Source of the DNA: Rickettsiella endosymbiont of Aleochara curtula
Lineage (GTDB): Bacteria > Pseudomonadota > Gammaproteobacteria > Diplorickettsiales > Diplorickettsiaceae
Length of the DNA stretch: 64,000 nucleotides
Reading direction: 5' to 3'
NCBI RefSeq assembly: GCF_964030935.1
Contig: NZ_OZ034990.1
Coordinates: 744,001-808,000 of the forward strand
Shown here: positions 55,364 through 64,000 of the stretch, one piece after another
Numbering within the stretch: the stretch's first letter is position 1
Layout of the letters: every line of letters starts with the position of its first letter
The notes under the pieces: model-generated
Seen by the model: the letters and a program-made list of their open reading frames with translations, nothing else
What the model was told of the DNA's origin: nothing
Databases searched by the model: none
Program-made: the position numbers and the translations under genes

Positions 55364-55674
55364 AAATTATCATTTTATAATCCTTTACTAAGTTAAGAGG
55401 AAAATTTCAATTTTCCTCTTAAAATCATCCGTCTGAGTGCTCTTCCTTACTACAAAAGCGCTAGCAAACTATCTAAAAAATACAGCTATTCCCTTTCCCT
55501 GTATTTAAAAGGCTTAAAATTACGCAAACTCGCAAATCCTTAAATTTCGACTAGGCTTAAAAATAAAGGGAAATAATTTTTTCAACATGGACTACCCAGC
55601 TTGTATAACAACAGTGAAACTCGCCTTTATGCGGGAAGTCACGGATTTTATACGATTCGAAAAGGAGGGCTACC
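55364..55674. other. 311-bp intergenic gap, icd-clpA
   Basis: Contains the icd terminator hairpin at 55393-55422 and presumably the clpA promoter. clpS, usually directly before clpA, is not found in any frame. Nothing else recognised. Confidence 0.65.
55393..55422. terminator. Rho-independent-type hairpin after icd
   Basis: Perfect 14-bp inverted arms TTAAGAGGAAAATT and AATTTTCCTCTTAA with a 2-bp spacer, 30 bp after the icd stop. The A/T ends make it usable on either strand. Confidence 0.75.
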
Positions 55675-57987
55675 ATGTTTAGCAAAGAGCTTGAAGTTAG
55701 TTTAAATTCAATATTTAAACAAGCTCGTGAAAAACGTTATGAATATTTAACAGTTGAACATCTATTGTTAGCACTTTTAGATGAACCTTCCGCCGTTGCT
55801 GCATTAAAAGCATGCGGAGCGAATTTAAATCGGCTTAAGAACGAGATTAGTAATTTTATTGCAGCAACCACACCTTTGTTTCCTTCGGCTGATCCTAATC
55901 TCGATATACAACCTACATTAGGTTTTCAACGGGTTTTGCAACGCGCCATTTTTCAAGTACAGTCCAGTGGAAAAACCCAAGTACATGGCGTTAATATTTT
56001 AGCTGCTATTTTTGGAGAGCAAGATAGCCAAGCTATTTATTTTTTGCGTCGCGAAAATGTGACGCGCTCCGATGTATCGAATTACATATCTCAAGGGCTG
56101 CCTAAATTACAAGATAATTTGGAGCCTAAATTAAATCAGTTTGTGACTGAAGAAGAAGTCACTATCGAGGGCCCTGGAAATAGTCCATTAGAGCTTTATG
56201 CCATTAATTTAAATAGCAAAGCGCGTCTTGGAAAAATTGATCCTTTAATTGGTCGTGAAGAAGAATTAGCACGCGTGATTCAAATTCTTTGCCGCCGTCG
56301 TAAAAATAATCCTTTATTAGTCGGTGAAGCCGGTGTCGGTAAAACGGCAATTGTGGAAGGACTCGCTAAAGCCATTATTGAAAAAAAGGTTCCCTCTGTT
56401 CTCGCTAACAGCACCATATATTCTTTAGACCTAGGTAGTTTATTAGCTGGAACCAAATATCGAGGGGATTTTGAAAAAAGATTTAAGGCTTTATTAGCAC
56501 AACTTAAACAAGAACCTCAATCCGTACTCTTCATTGATGAGATTCATGTTGTCATTGGTGCGGGTGCTGCCTCAGGCGGTGTGATGGATGCTTCTAACTT
56601 AATTAAACCGTTACTCACGACCGGCGAATTAAAATGCATCGGTGCTACCACTTACCAAGAATATCGTAGCATTTTTGAAAAAGATCGTGCTTTAGCAAGA
56701 CGTTTCCAAAAAATCGATGTTCCTGAACCTAATTTAGAAGAAACTATTGCCATTTTACGCGGATTACGCGATAGACTGGAAGAACATCACCACGTCAAAT
56801 ATCGTATGACAGCCTTACGTGCTAGCGTCGAGCTTGCCGCACGTTATTTACCGGATCGGTTCTTACCCGATAAAGCGATTGATATTGTTGACGAAGCTGG
56901 CGCCTATCAGGCCTTACGACCTAGCCATAAAAGAAAACATATCATCGGTATCCATGAAATCGAAGCCATTGTCGCTAAGATGGTACGTATACCCACGCGA
57001 AATGTTTCTGCTTCAGATAAGAGTCGTTTACGTCACTTAGAAGCAAAATTAAAAGCTCGCGTATTCGGCCAAGATATAGCCATCGAAAATCTTTGCGCTG
57101 CGATGAAATTGACGCGTTCTGGTTTAAGAGAAACCAATAAAACTATAGGATCTTTTCTTTTCGCCGGACCAACGGGTGTGGGGAAAACCGAGGTTACACG
57201 TCAACTCGCAGAACTCATGGGCATCGAACTACTACGTTTCGATATGTCTGAATATATGGAAAGACATAGTGTCTCTCGTCTAATCGGAGCTCCTCCAGGA
57301 TATATTGGTTATGATCAAGGTGGCTTATTAACCGAAGCAGTGACTAAACATCCACATGCCGTTTTATTGTTAGATGAAATTGAAAAAGCTCATCCGGATA
57401 TTTTTAATCTTTTATTGCAAGTGATGGATAACGGTAACTTAACTGATACCAATGGTCGAAAAACCGATTTTAGTCATATTATTTTAGTCATGACCAGTAA
57501 TGCAGGAGCTGAACAGTTTAGTCGTCAAGAGATAGGTTTTACACCTAGTTTGAATCATGCTGAAAATTCAGAAGCTATCAAACGCGTATTTTCTCCTGAA
57601 TTTCGTAATCGTTTGGATGCCACTATTTACTTTAATTATTTAAATGCAAACATCGTTTCTCAAGTAGTTGACAAATACTTACTCGAGTTAGAAGCACAAC
57701 TCGAAAAGAAACACGTTAGCATGCAGGTCGAAAAACCTGCCCGTATCTGGTTAGCTAAACATGGTTATGATAGAAGCATGGGGGCACGTCCCATGATGCG
57801 CCTCATACAAGAGCGAATCAAAAAGCCGATAGCTGATGAGTTACTCTTTGGACGTTTAGTACATGGTGGTCATTTAATATTAACGTGTAGCAGCGATGAA
57901 TTACAATTAATTATTTCGGAAAAAAGAGGAATTATTATTCCCCCTGAAGAACAAAATAAAAATCTAACTCAAGCGCCTATCAGCTAA
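55675..57987 (+). CDS. clpA: ATP-dependent Clp protease ATP-binding subunit ClpA
   Basis: 770 residues. N-domain ([34 protein letters not shown]), AAA-1 with [15 protein letters not shown] and [12 protein letters not shown]-2 with [15 protein letters not shown] and [11 protein letters not shown]; no ClpB-type middle coiled coil. It unfolds proteins for ClpP. AAAGGAGGG lies directly before the ATG, a strong ribosome site. Convergent with infA, overlapping by 4 bp; clpS is missing. Confidence 0.96.
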   Translation: MFSKELEVSLNSIFKQAREKRYEYLTVEHLLLALLDEPSAVAALKACGANLNRLKNEISNFIAATTPLFPSADPNLDIQPTLGFQRVLQRAIFQVQSSGKTQVHGVNILAAIFGEQDSQAIYFLRRENVTRSDVSNYISQGLPKLQDNLEPKLNQFVTEEEVTIEGPGNSPLELYAINLNSKARLGKIDPLIGREEELARVIQILCRRRKNNPLLVGEAGVGKTAIVEGLAKAIIEKKVPSVLANSTIYSLDLGSLLAGTKYRGDFEKRFKALLAQLKQEPQSVLFIDEIHVVIGAGAASGGVMDASNLIKPLLTTGELKCIGATTYQEYRSIFEKDRALARRFQKIDVPEPNLEETIAILRGLRDRLEEHHHVKYRMTALRASVELAARYLPDRFLPDKAIDIVDEAGAYQALRPSHKRKHIIGIHEIEAIVAKMVRIPTRNVSASDKSRLRHLEAKLKARVFGQDIAIENLCAAMKLTRSGLRETNKTIGSFLFAGPTGVGKTEVTRQLAELMGIELLRFDMSEYMERHSVSRLIGAPPGYIGYDQGGLLTEAVTKHPHAVLLLDEIEKAHPDIFNLLLQVMDNGNLTDTNGRKTDFSHIILVMTSNAGAEQFSRQEIGFTPSLNHAENSEAIKRVFSPEFRNRLDATIYFNYLNANIVSQVVDKYLLELEAQLEKKHVSMQVEKPARIWLAKHGYDRSMGARPMMRLIQERIKKPIADELLFGRLVHGGHLILTCSSDELQLIISEKRGIIIPPEEQNKNLTQAPIS

Positions 57988-58247
57988 CCAGCAGCAGCAG
58001 GAGGCGGCTTAGACTTATCTGGCTCGGAGCCTTTACCGCGAAATATGATACGACCCTTGCTTAGATCATACGGTGTCATTTCGACTTTCACCTTATCGCC
58101 GGTAAGGACTCGGATATAACTTTTTCGCATACGTCCGGATATATGGGCATTAATAACATGCCCATTTTCTAATTCCACCTTAAATAAGGTATTTGGTAAG
58201 GTCTCAATGACTGTACCTTCCATCACTATCTGATCTTCTTTGGCCAT
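57984..58247 (-). CDS. infA: Translation initiation factor IF-1 with C-terminal extension
   Basis: 87 residues. [30 protein letters not shown] .. [32 protein letters not shown] is the S1/OB fold of IF-1 (usually 72). About 15 extra residues follow, [15 protein letters not shown], proline/alanine-rich and probably unstructured. It binds the 30S A site. Conserved neighbour of clpA. Confidence 0.96.
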   Translation of the reverse strand: MAKEDQIVMEGTVIETLPNTLFKVELENGHVINAHISGRMRKSYIRVLTGDKVKVEMTPYDLSKGRIIFRGKGSEPDKSKPPPAAAG

Positions 58248-58386
58248 AAATTACCTAGCAATTAACTCTATCACATCTCTAATAAGAGGCTATGTTGCCG
58301 TAAATGCCATGCGTTTACAATAACCTTTTTTTACACCAGCCGTTATACTCTTAAATAGGAAGCCATTATAGGAAGCTAAACAACTG

Positions 58387-58881
58387 ATGAGCCACCCATT
58401 ATCCCAAGTGCATTGCGATGCAAAAAAGTTAGGCGATAAACTCAAACAACAGGAGTTACAGCTAGTAACCGCTGAATCATGCACAGGAGGACAATTAGCA
58501 CAAACCATTACCAGTGTTCCTGGCGCTTCAACGTGGTTTGAACGTGGATTCGTTACTTACTCTAATTTGTCTAAACAGCAAACACTAGGAATAGACGAAT
58601 CACTCATAAAGCGATATGGACCTGTGAGTGAAGAAGTCGTACTCGCAATGGCTATGGGTGCCTTAAACAAAAGTCCAGCCAGCGTCAGCATTGCCATTAC
58701 CGGCATTGCTGGACCTGACGGAGGAACAGAAAAATTCTCGGTAGGTACAATATGGACGGCTTGGGTGAGTGAAAACGCTTTTAGCAAAACCGAATGCCAG
58801 CATTATACCGGTGATCGATTAATTATTCGTTATGCAGCAGTAGAATTTGCATTACAAACATTGTTAAATTTAATAAAATAA
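58387..58881 (+). CDS. pncC: Nicotinamide-nucleotide amidohydrolase PncC (CinA C-terminal family)
   Basis: 164 residues, a stand-alone CinA C-domain. LVTAESCTGGQLAQTITSVPGAS holds the catalytic Ser; FVTYSNLSKQQTLGI and ITGIAGPDGGTEKFSVGTIW are conserved. It deamidates NMN for NAD recycling. recA, commonly downstream, is replaced here by the OTU-like gene. Confidence 0.94.
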   Translation: MSHPLSQVHCDAKKLGDKLKQQELQLVTAESCTGGQLAQTITSVPGASTWFERGFVTYSNLSKQQTLGIDESLIKRYGPVSEEVVLAMAMGALNKSPASVSIAITGIAGPDGGTEKFSVGTIWTAWVSENAFSKTECQHYTGDRLIIRYAAVEFALQTLLNLIK

Positions 58882-58936
58882 AATATTATTCAAACCCTGA
58901 GGATATAGAGACTACAATAATACTATTGATTTTGTT

Positions 58937-59872
58937 ATGCTGAGTCTTAGGGATAATGACTATAGAAAAAATCTTTCTTGCATTATCGATAATAATTTTT
59001 ATTGGGTAATATCGCCGGTTGCCGATGGAAATTGTGGGCTGTATGCCTTTGCTTGCGGATTAATTGATGCCATCACTCGCAATCAACTAATTTTAGATAA
59101 ACATTTATTCGAAGACTTTAGGGAAAAAGTATTAAACAATCTAGCTTCCTGCCCTCTCAAAAAACTGTTAAAAAATCCTTCGCTCTGTTTTATTGAATTT
59201 AAAGCCTTTCTACATCAACAAAGTTCACGTCAAGGACTTATTAACTTAACTGCATTACTTTCCAATCCCTTACGTAAAATCGGCTATGCGGGTTATCTTG
59301 CGCTTTTAAATCAAGAAACTCAATTGACCGATCTTGAACCAGAAGATAAAAAATTAAATCAAGATGGAAATTACGTGGGATTTGAAATTCTTATTGCTTT
59401 AGCCAACTATTTTAAAATAGAAATAAACTTAATCGCCTACAATCCGAATCTTAAGCGTTATTATTGGGCACAAACTCCATTAGATAAATCTAAGTCCTTA
59501 TTTACACTAGTCAATGTAAGCTCGCATTGGAATTATTTATTACCGAAAGAACAAACAGATGGTTTAGCTAAATTTTTGCCAGAAGAAATTGATCTTCCAC
59601 AGCCCTCTAAACCTTTATCGGAAAAAACAAGTAAGAAACTGAAAAAAAATATTGCCAAATTACCTACTATAATAAAAATATTTTCTCAAGAGTTAAAAAA
59701 AACTTTTAAACTCCATGGAATCTTCAATAGTGATCAAGAGAAATTAATCTGCCCCGAAGAAAATTTATGTTTAAAACGAAAATCCTCATCCTGTCTACCC
59801 TTGTTTTTTAACTGTTCAACACCTGAAGTTCCAGACCTTATTCCAACTACTTCTAAAACTTATAATCGATAA
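58937..59872 (+). CDS. OTU-like cysteine protease (candidate deubiquitinase effector)
   Basis: 311 residues. VADGNCGLYAFACGLID holds D30-G31-N32-C33, the catalytic cysteine box of OTU proteases. NYVGFEILIALANYFKIEINLIAYN (G148, E150) matches the family's second block, and LVNVSSHWNYLLP gives H197-W198-N199, the catalytic His with the polar residue two later. The domain covers about residues 20-203; the remaining 110 are Lys/Pro-rich without recognised domain. No signal peptide. OTU enzymes cleave ubiquitin in eukaryotes, so host delivery is implied. No strong ribosome site. Overlaps xthA by 20 bp tail to tail. Confidence 0.8.
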   Translation: MLSLRDNDYRKNLSCIIDNNFYWVISPVADGNCGLYAFACGLIDAITRNQLILDKHLFEDFREKVLNNLASCPLKKLLKNPSLCFIEFKAFLHQQSSRQGLINLTALLSNPLRKIGYAGYLALLNQETQLTDLEPEDKKLNQDGNYVGFEILIALANYFKIEINLIAYNPNLKRYYWAQTPLDKSKSLFTLVNVSSHWNYLLPKEQTDGLAKFLPEEIDLPQPSKPLSEKTSKKLKKNIAKLPTIIKIFSQELKKTFKLHGIFNSDQEKLICPEENLCLKRKSSSCLPLFFNCSTPEVPDLIPTTSKTYNR

Positions 59873-60617
59873 TTAAAGGAGCATGATCTGAAAAGCGTTG
59901 ATCTTTATAAATCCCAACCGATTTAATTTTATTCTTAAGTCCGGGTGTAATGATTTGATAATCAATCCTCCATCCGACATTATTATCCCAAGCACGTCCG
60001 CGATTTGACCACCAGGTATATTGTTCGGCTTGTTGATTCATCTCTCGGAAAGCATCCACATAACCTATGGGTCCTAATAGCTCATCCAACCAAGCCCGCT
60101 CTTCAGGTAAAAAGCCAGAATTTTTTTGATTGCTACGCCAATTTTTTAAATCGATGGCTTGATGCGCAATATTCCAATCTCCACAAATAATAAAATCGTG
60201 TTCTTGCTGGCATTGTTTTTTCAAAATAGGTAAATAATGATCTAAAAATTGAAATTTAAGCTGCTGACGTAATTCACCACTACTACCTGATGGCATATAT
60301 AACGAAGCAACACTCAATCTAGGAAAATTCAGCTGAAGATAACGCCCTTCTTTATCCGCGCATTCCCAACCTAACCCGGCAGTAATTGAATCAGGTTTGA
60401 TACGGCTATAAATCGCCACACCACTATAACCTTTTTTTTCAGCATCAAAAAAATACGCCTGATAACCCTCAGGATAATGTGACGTATCCAATTGAGCTTT
60501 TTGTGCTTTGGTTTCCTGTAAGCAAACAACATCAGCATTTTGCAGTTTCAACCAATCAAAAAAACCTTTGCGCGCAGCAGAGCGAATACCGTTCACATTT
60601 AAAGTAATAATACGCAT
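59853..60617 (-). CDS. xthA: Exodeoxyribonuclease III
   Basis: 254 residues. MRIITLNVNGIRSAARKGFFDWL, VVCLQETKAQ (catalytic Glu), SLYMPSGS, ICGDWNIAH (Asp/Asn), VGWRIDYQI and FSDHAPLIIDY are the EEP-fold motifs. AP endonuclease and 3'-5' exonuclease in base-excision repair. Its start codon abuts repeat A9. Confidence 0.96.
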   Translation of the reverse strand: MRIITLNVNGIRSAARKGFFDWLKLQNADVVCLQETKAQKAQLDTSHYPEGYQAYFFDAEKKGYSGVAIYSRIKPDSITAGLGWECADKEGRYLQLNFPRLSVASLYMPSGSSGELRQQLKFQFLDHYLPILKKQCQQEHDFIICGDWNIAHQAIDLKNWRSNQKNSGFLPEERAWLDELLGPIGYVDAFREMNQQAEQYTWWSNRGRAWDNNVGWRIDYQIITPGLKNKIKSVGIYKDQRFSDHAPLIIDYKF

Positions 60618-60742
60618 ATACTCACAGCAATTGGGTTTTTGACAAGGCGCCGCGAAAACGAAGCAACCGGAGTGTATATGACATACATGAGGATTGCGAG
60701 TTGAGCGGCAACACAGTCAAAAATTCAAGTGCGAAGAGTATA
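60617..60742 (+). repeat. Family A palindromic repeat, copy A9 (algC-xthA)
   Basis: Full copy, TATACTCACAGCAATTGGG to GTGCGAAGAGTATA, filling the entire space between the algC stop and the xthA start. Confidence 0.9.
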
Positions 60743-60743
60743 C

Positions 60744-62135
60744 TTAGAAAGGTAACTTGAGATCGGGATCCATCGCTAACAAGGCATTCCCAAAGAGGGT
60801 TTGTATACGTTTTAAGGCAGTTGAGTTATCTGCTTCAAATCGCAGAATTAAATAAGGACTGGTATTCGATGCGCGCACCAAGCCCCAACCGTCACTAAAC
60901 TCAGCACGGACACCATCTATTTTACTCAGTTTCGCGTCCGGAAAATCCACCTGTGCTTGGAAAACTTGAATAAATGCAAATTTTTTATCTTCAGCGATAG
61001 GTAACTTTAACTCGGGTGTATTAATGCTATTCGGTAATTCGGCAAATAGATCACTCACATTTTTTTTACTTTTAGCGACAATTTCTAATAATCGAGCAGC
61101 GGTATATAACCCATCGTCAAAACCGTACCAACGTTCTTTAAAAAAGATGTGGCCACTCATCTCGCCCGCCAATAATGCACCTGATTCTTCTAATTTAGAT
61201 TTCATAATCGAATGCCCTGTCTTCCACATTAAAGACTGGCCGCCGTATTCGGCAATAAGCTTGGCTAAATGACCTGTCGATTTGATGTCATAAATGATAA
61301 GCGCGCCTGCGTTACGCGATAATACGTCTATTGCATACAACATCATTTGTCTATCGGGCCAAATAATTTCTCCTCGATTCGTAACCACACCCAGCCTATC
61401 GCCATCGCCATCCAAGGCCAAACCAATATCGGCCTTATGTTGTTCTACACTGGCAATTAAATCATTTAAATTTTCTGGCACACTCGGATCCGGATGATGA
61501 TTAGGAAAATGGCCATCTACATCACAAAATAACTCAATCACTTCACAACCCAAACGCCTCAATAATTCAGGAGCAACGACACCACTTACTCCATTTCCGC
61601 AATCAAGCACGACGCGTAAAGGTCGCGCTAAAACAATATCTTGAGTGATTCGATTGAGATAAGCTTCCGTAACCGATATTTGCTGATAGCTTCCTTTTCC
61701 AGATTTAAAGCCCCCTGCTTGGACACGTAAATAAAGTTCCTCTATAGAACCTTCGGATAAGCTTTTTCCTGCTAACACTATCTTTAAGCCATTATAATTC
61801 GATGGATTATGGCTCGCTGTTAACATCACCCCTGAACGATAATTTAAATAACGTGTTGCAAAATAAAGCACAGGACTAGGAACTTGACCAATATCTATTA
61901 CATCGCAGCCACTTTCACGTAATCCTTGCTGTAAAGCCTGCATCAAAACCGGTCCTGACAAACGTCCGTCACGCGCAGTGATAATAGTGTGTTCACCTTG
62001 CTCCTGAGTGGCACTCCCAATGGCTTTTCCTAGTGTATAGATAAGCTCTGGCGTTATCGTCTCACCCACGATGCCCCGAATATCGTAGGCACGAAAAATA
62101 CTTTTTGAAACCTCTGTAAAAGAAACTTGTTGCAT
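60744..62135 (-). CDS. algC: Phosphomannomutase/phosphoglucomutase
   Basis: 463 residues from ATG at 62135, chosen for AGAGGTGAT directly upstream over an in-frame start 12 codons earlier. FRAYDIRGIVG, active-site Ser in MLTASHNPSNYNGLK, metal loop LALDGDGDRLGVV, GEMSGHIFFKERWYGFDDG and the phosphate-binding RASNTSPYLILRFEA. It interconverts hexose 6- and 1-phosphates for LPS and exopolysaccharide sugars. Confidence 0.93.
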   Translation of the reverse strand: MQQVSFTEVSKSIFRAYDIRGIVGETITPELIYTLGKAIGSATQEQGEHTIITARDGRLSGPVLMQALQQGLRESGCDVIDIGQVPSPVLYFATRYLNYRSGVMLTASHNPSNYNGLKIVLAGKSLSEGSIEELYLRVQAGGFKSGKGSYQQISVTEAYLNRITQDIVLARPLRVVLDCGNGVSGVVAPELLRRLGCEVIELFCDVDGHFPNHHPDPSVPENLNDLIASVEQHKADIGLALDGDGDRLGVVTNRGEIIWPDRQMMLYAIDVLSRNAGALIIYDIKSTGHLAKLIAEYGGQSLMWKTGHSIMKSKLEESGALLAGEMSGHIFFKERWYGFDDGLYTAARLLEIVAKSKKNVSDLFAELPNSINTPELKLPIAEDKKFAFIQVFQAQVDFPDAKLSKIDGVRAEFSDGWGLVRASNTSPYLILRFEADNSTALKRIQTLFGNALLAMDPDLKLPF

Positions 62136-62292
62136 ATCACCTCTATTACCTACAAATCGACAAAAATACACTCATCATACAAAAAATTTAAGCATCGATG
62201 CATAAAGCTAATTCCGACGGCCTCTTCAACCGAAAATCACGCCACCATTAACATGTTTTACCCAGCTTACTCACAGTTTACTAAAGTCTTCT

Positions 62293-62308
62293 TCACTTCA
62301 TATAGTGG
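62293..62308 (+). promoter_or_regulatory. NrdR box 1 upstream of nrdA
   Basis: TCACTTCATATAGTGG matches 12 of 16 positions of the NrdR consensus ACACWATATATWGTGT. It lies 32 bp upstream of box 2, the three-helical-turn spacing usual for paired NrdR boxes. Confidence 0.7.
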
Positions 62309-62336
62309 TTGCATAGTATAGAAACCACATGATATT
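62309..62336 (+). promoter_or_regulatory. Candidate sigma70 promoter of nrdA
   Basis: TTGCAT (-35) and GATATT (-10) with a 16-bp spacer, lying between and into the two NrdR boxes, so bound NrdR would block polymerase. Confidence 0.45.
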
Positions 62337-62340
62337 GTGT
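62325..62340 (+). promoter_or_regulatory. NrdR box 2 upstream of nrdA
   Basis: CCACATGATATTGTGT matches 13 of 16 positions of the NrdR consensus. With box 1 it makes a phased pair about 50-100 bp before the nrdA ATG. The cognate repressor gene lies at 34055-34558. Confidence 0.75.
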
Positions 62341-62391
62341 TATATCATTTCCATAGACATAATTCCTCACAACCTTTTTTAAGGAGCATCC

Positions 62392-64000
62392 ATGAGCGGA
62401 CTTTCATCCGAACTAATGACTTCTTCTCTTCTGCTTAACAGCGCCGAGATTCTACAACCTGAAGCGGAAGCAGAACAAGAGAGTAAACCGATCTATACAC
62501 TACAGGTTATAAAACGTAATGGTAAACTTGTTAATTACGATCCAAGTAAAATTAGGATTGCCATTACTAAAGCTTTTCTTGCTGTAGAAGGCGGACAAGC
62601 GGCACTGTCCACACGTATTCATGAACGGGTATCGCAATTAACACAGCAAGTCACGAACATCATACAACAACGCCACCCCAATGGTGGAACATTACCTATC
62701 GAAGCCATACAAGATCAAGTTGAGTTGGCTTTAATGCGAGTGGAAGCGCATCAAGTCGCGCGCGCCTATGTGCTTTATCGTGAAGAACGACGAAAAATGC
62801 GTGCAGAAACGAAATCACAATCTGACATTCAGTTACAAATAACCTTAGCCGATGGTAGCCAACGCCCACTCGATCTCATACAACTGAGTCTATTGATCAC
62901 GGAGACCTGTAAAGACTTAAGCGAAGTTAAACACGAACTCATTTTACAAGAAACCTTACGTAATCTATATGACGGCATGCCTGTCGCAGAAATTGATAAA
63001 GCACTCATTATCAGCGCACGTTCTCTCGTTGAACAAGATCCTAATTATACTTACGCAACTGCACGTTTCTTATTACGCACCTTATATACAGAAGCATTAA
63101 ACTTTCTTGAACTCCCCACGACGACGCACACCAGCGATCATGGCGTATACCATCACTACTTTCAACACTATATCAAGCGCGGTGTTAACTTAGAATTATT
63201 GGATCCACAATTACAAAGCTTTGATTTAGAAAAATTAAGTAAGGCCTTATTACCTGAGCGCGATCAGAAATTTACTTATCTAAGTTTACAAACTTTATAT
63301 GATCGCTATTTTTTGCATGCCGATGATATCCGCTTTGAATTGCCCCAAGCTTTCTTCATGCGTGTTGCCATGGGACTTGCACAACAAGAACCTAATAAAG
63401 AAGAACGAGCGATTGAGTTTTATCAGCTACTTTCATCTTTTGATTACATGGCATCCACGCCTACGTTATTTAATTCTGGAACGCTGCGTCCACAACTTTC
63501 AAGTTGTTTCTTAACCACGGTATCGGATGATCTCGATCAAATTTACAGTGCCATAAAAGATAATGCCCTACTTTCAAAATTTGCTGGTGGCTTAGGCAAT
63601 GACTGGACTTCAGTTCGAGCAATGGGTGCACGAATTAAAGGTACCAATGGCAAGTCACTGGGCGTCGTACCTTTTTTAAACGTAGCCAACGCTTCTGCCG
63701 TAGCCGTCAATCAAGGTGGTAAACGTAAAGGAGCGGTCTGCGCGTATTTAGAAACATGGCACTTAGATATCGAAGAATTTTTGGAATTACGAAAAAATAC
63801 CGGTGATGACAGGCGGCGTACGCATGATATGAATACCGCAAATTGGGTACCTGATCTATTCATGAAACGTCTCATGCAAGGAAAAAACTGGACTTTATTC
63901 TCACCCGATGAAACACCGGACTTACATGATGCGTTCGGCTTAGAATTTGAAGAAAAATATCAAGCCTATGAAGCCAAAGCCGCGCGCGGTGAAATTAAAA
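62392..64000 (+). CDS. nrdA: Class Ia ribonucleoside-diphosphate reductase alpha subunit (3' end outside window)
   Basis: 536 codons are visible and the frame is open at the window end. After about 33 variable residues comes an ATP-cone (IKRNGKLVNYDPSKIRIAITKAF), then the reductase domain with TPTLFNSGTLRPQLSSCFLTT (first active-site Cys), AGGLGNDWTSVRAMGA and VNQGGKRKGAVCAYLETWHLDI. AAGGAG precedes the ATG. It makes dNTP precursors with NrdB and is under NrdR control, judged from the boxes upstream. Confidence 0.95.
   Translation, partial: MSGLSSELMTSSLLLNSAEILQPEAEAEQESKPIYTLQVIKRNGKLVNYDPSKIRIAITKAFLAVEGGQAALSTRIHERVSQLTQQVTNIIQQRHPNGGTLPIEAIQDQVELALMRVEAHQVARAYVLYREERRKMRAETKSQSDIQLQITLADGSQRPLDLIQLSLLITETCKDLSEVKHELILQETLRNLYDGMPVAEIDKALIISARSLVEQDPNYTYATARFLLRTLYTEALNFLELPTTTHTSDHGVYHHYFQHYIKRGVNLELLDPQLQSFDLEKLSKALLPERDQKFTYLSLQTLYDRYFLHADDIRFELPQAFFMRVAMGLAQQEPNKEERAIEFYQLLSSFDYMASTPTLFNSGTLRPQLSSCFLTTVSDDLDQIYSAIKDNALLSKFAGGLGNDWTSVRAMGARIKGTNGKSLGVVPFLNVANASAVAVNQGGKRKGAVCAYLETWHLDIEEFLELRKNTGDDRRRTHDMNTANWVPDLFMKRLMQGKNWTLFSPDETPDLHDAFGLEFEEKYQAYEAKAARGEIK

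Noticed and set aside
1576-60742. CRISPR array from recurring family A units
   Set aside because: Units are far apart with genes between, palindromic along their length, and have no uniform spacers.

Overview
The window looks like a chromosomal segment of an A+T-rich gammaproteobacterium of the Legionellales/Coxiellaceae type (Coxiella, Rickettsiella and Diplorickettsia relatives), probably an obligate or near-obligate intracellular bacterium. This is inferred from housekeeping gene order (kdsA-eno-ftsB, lnt-leuS-lptE-holA-nadD-rsfS-rlmH, glyA-nrdR-nusB-thiL-pgpA, tsaE..mutL-miaA, asmA-mutY-yggX, icd..clpA-infA), from short intergenic repeats scattered between genes, and from proteins that resemble effectors delivered into eukaryotic cells. 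No rRNA, tRNA, CRISPR array, transposase or prophage block was recognised.

Layout. 1-3.6 kb: an orphan receiver domain, then ccmH, ccmG and ccmF of the cytochrome c maturation system on the minus strand. 3.8-11.4 kb: an accessory block, with a small tryptophan-rich ORF facing a six-gene minus-strand run (MATE exporter, class V PLP enzyme, GT4 glycosyltransferase, NAD-dependent epimerase-like protein, DHA1 exporter, SAM methyltransferase). This looks like a small-molecule or glycoconjugate pathway with its own exporters. 11.5-15.1 kb: udk, fabI, lolC, lolD. 15.1-19.6 kb: a second receiver protein, a repeat-rich gap, an HTH/S24-like regulator, ftsB, eno, kdsA. 19.8-24.3 kb: an unknown protein, then ccmC, ccmB, ccmA (separated from ccmFGH by about 17 kb), then sohB. 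24.5-31.9 kb: lnt to rlmH. 31.9-36.0 kb: pgpA, thiL, nusB, nrdR, glyA on the minus strand. 36.3-42.5 kb: ettA, tsaE, a GT2-GtrA fusion, mutL, miaA. 42.6-45.4 kb: an MHS-type MFS transporter with no ordinary start codon, an ITPase-like pyrophosphatase, a DUF1338 protein. 45.5-49.9 kb: a NIF3-like small domain, AsmA, mutY, yggX, purine nucleoside phosphorylase. 50-52.2 kb: an SDR, scpA, a site-2-type protease. 52.4-54 kb: a lysine-rich protein with a c-Myc-like nuclear localisation signal and duplicated helical repeats. 54-62.1 kb: icd, clpA, infA, pncC, an OTU-type deubiquitinase candidate, xthA, phosphomannomutase. 62.4 kb to the end: nrdA (cut by the window), preceded by two NrdR boxes whose regulator, nrdR, lies in the same window.

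The most interesting content is (i) the OTU-like cysteine protease at 58.9 kb, (ii) the nuclear-targeting candidate at 52.4 kb, (iii) a family of about 124-bp palindromic MITE-like repeats that sit exactly at gene boundaries and supply stop codons and Shine-Dalgarno sequences, plus other hairpin elements, one of which appears to have extended glyA, and (iv) the accessory biosynthesis/export cluster at 4-11 kb. All functional statements come from reading motifs in the sequence; no database search was run.
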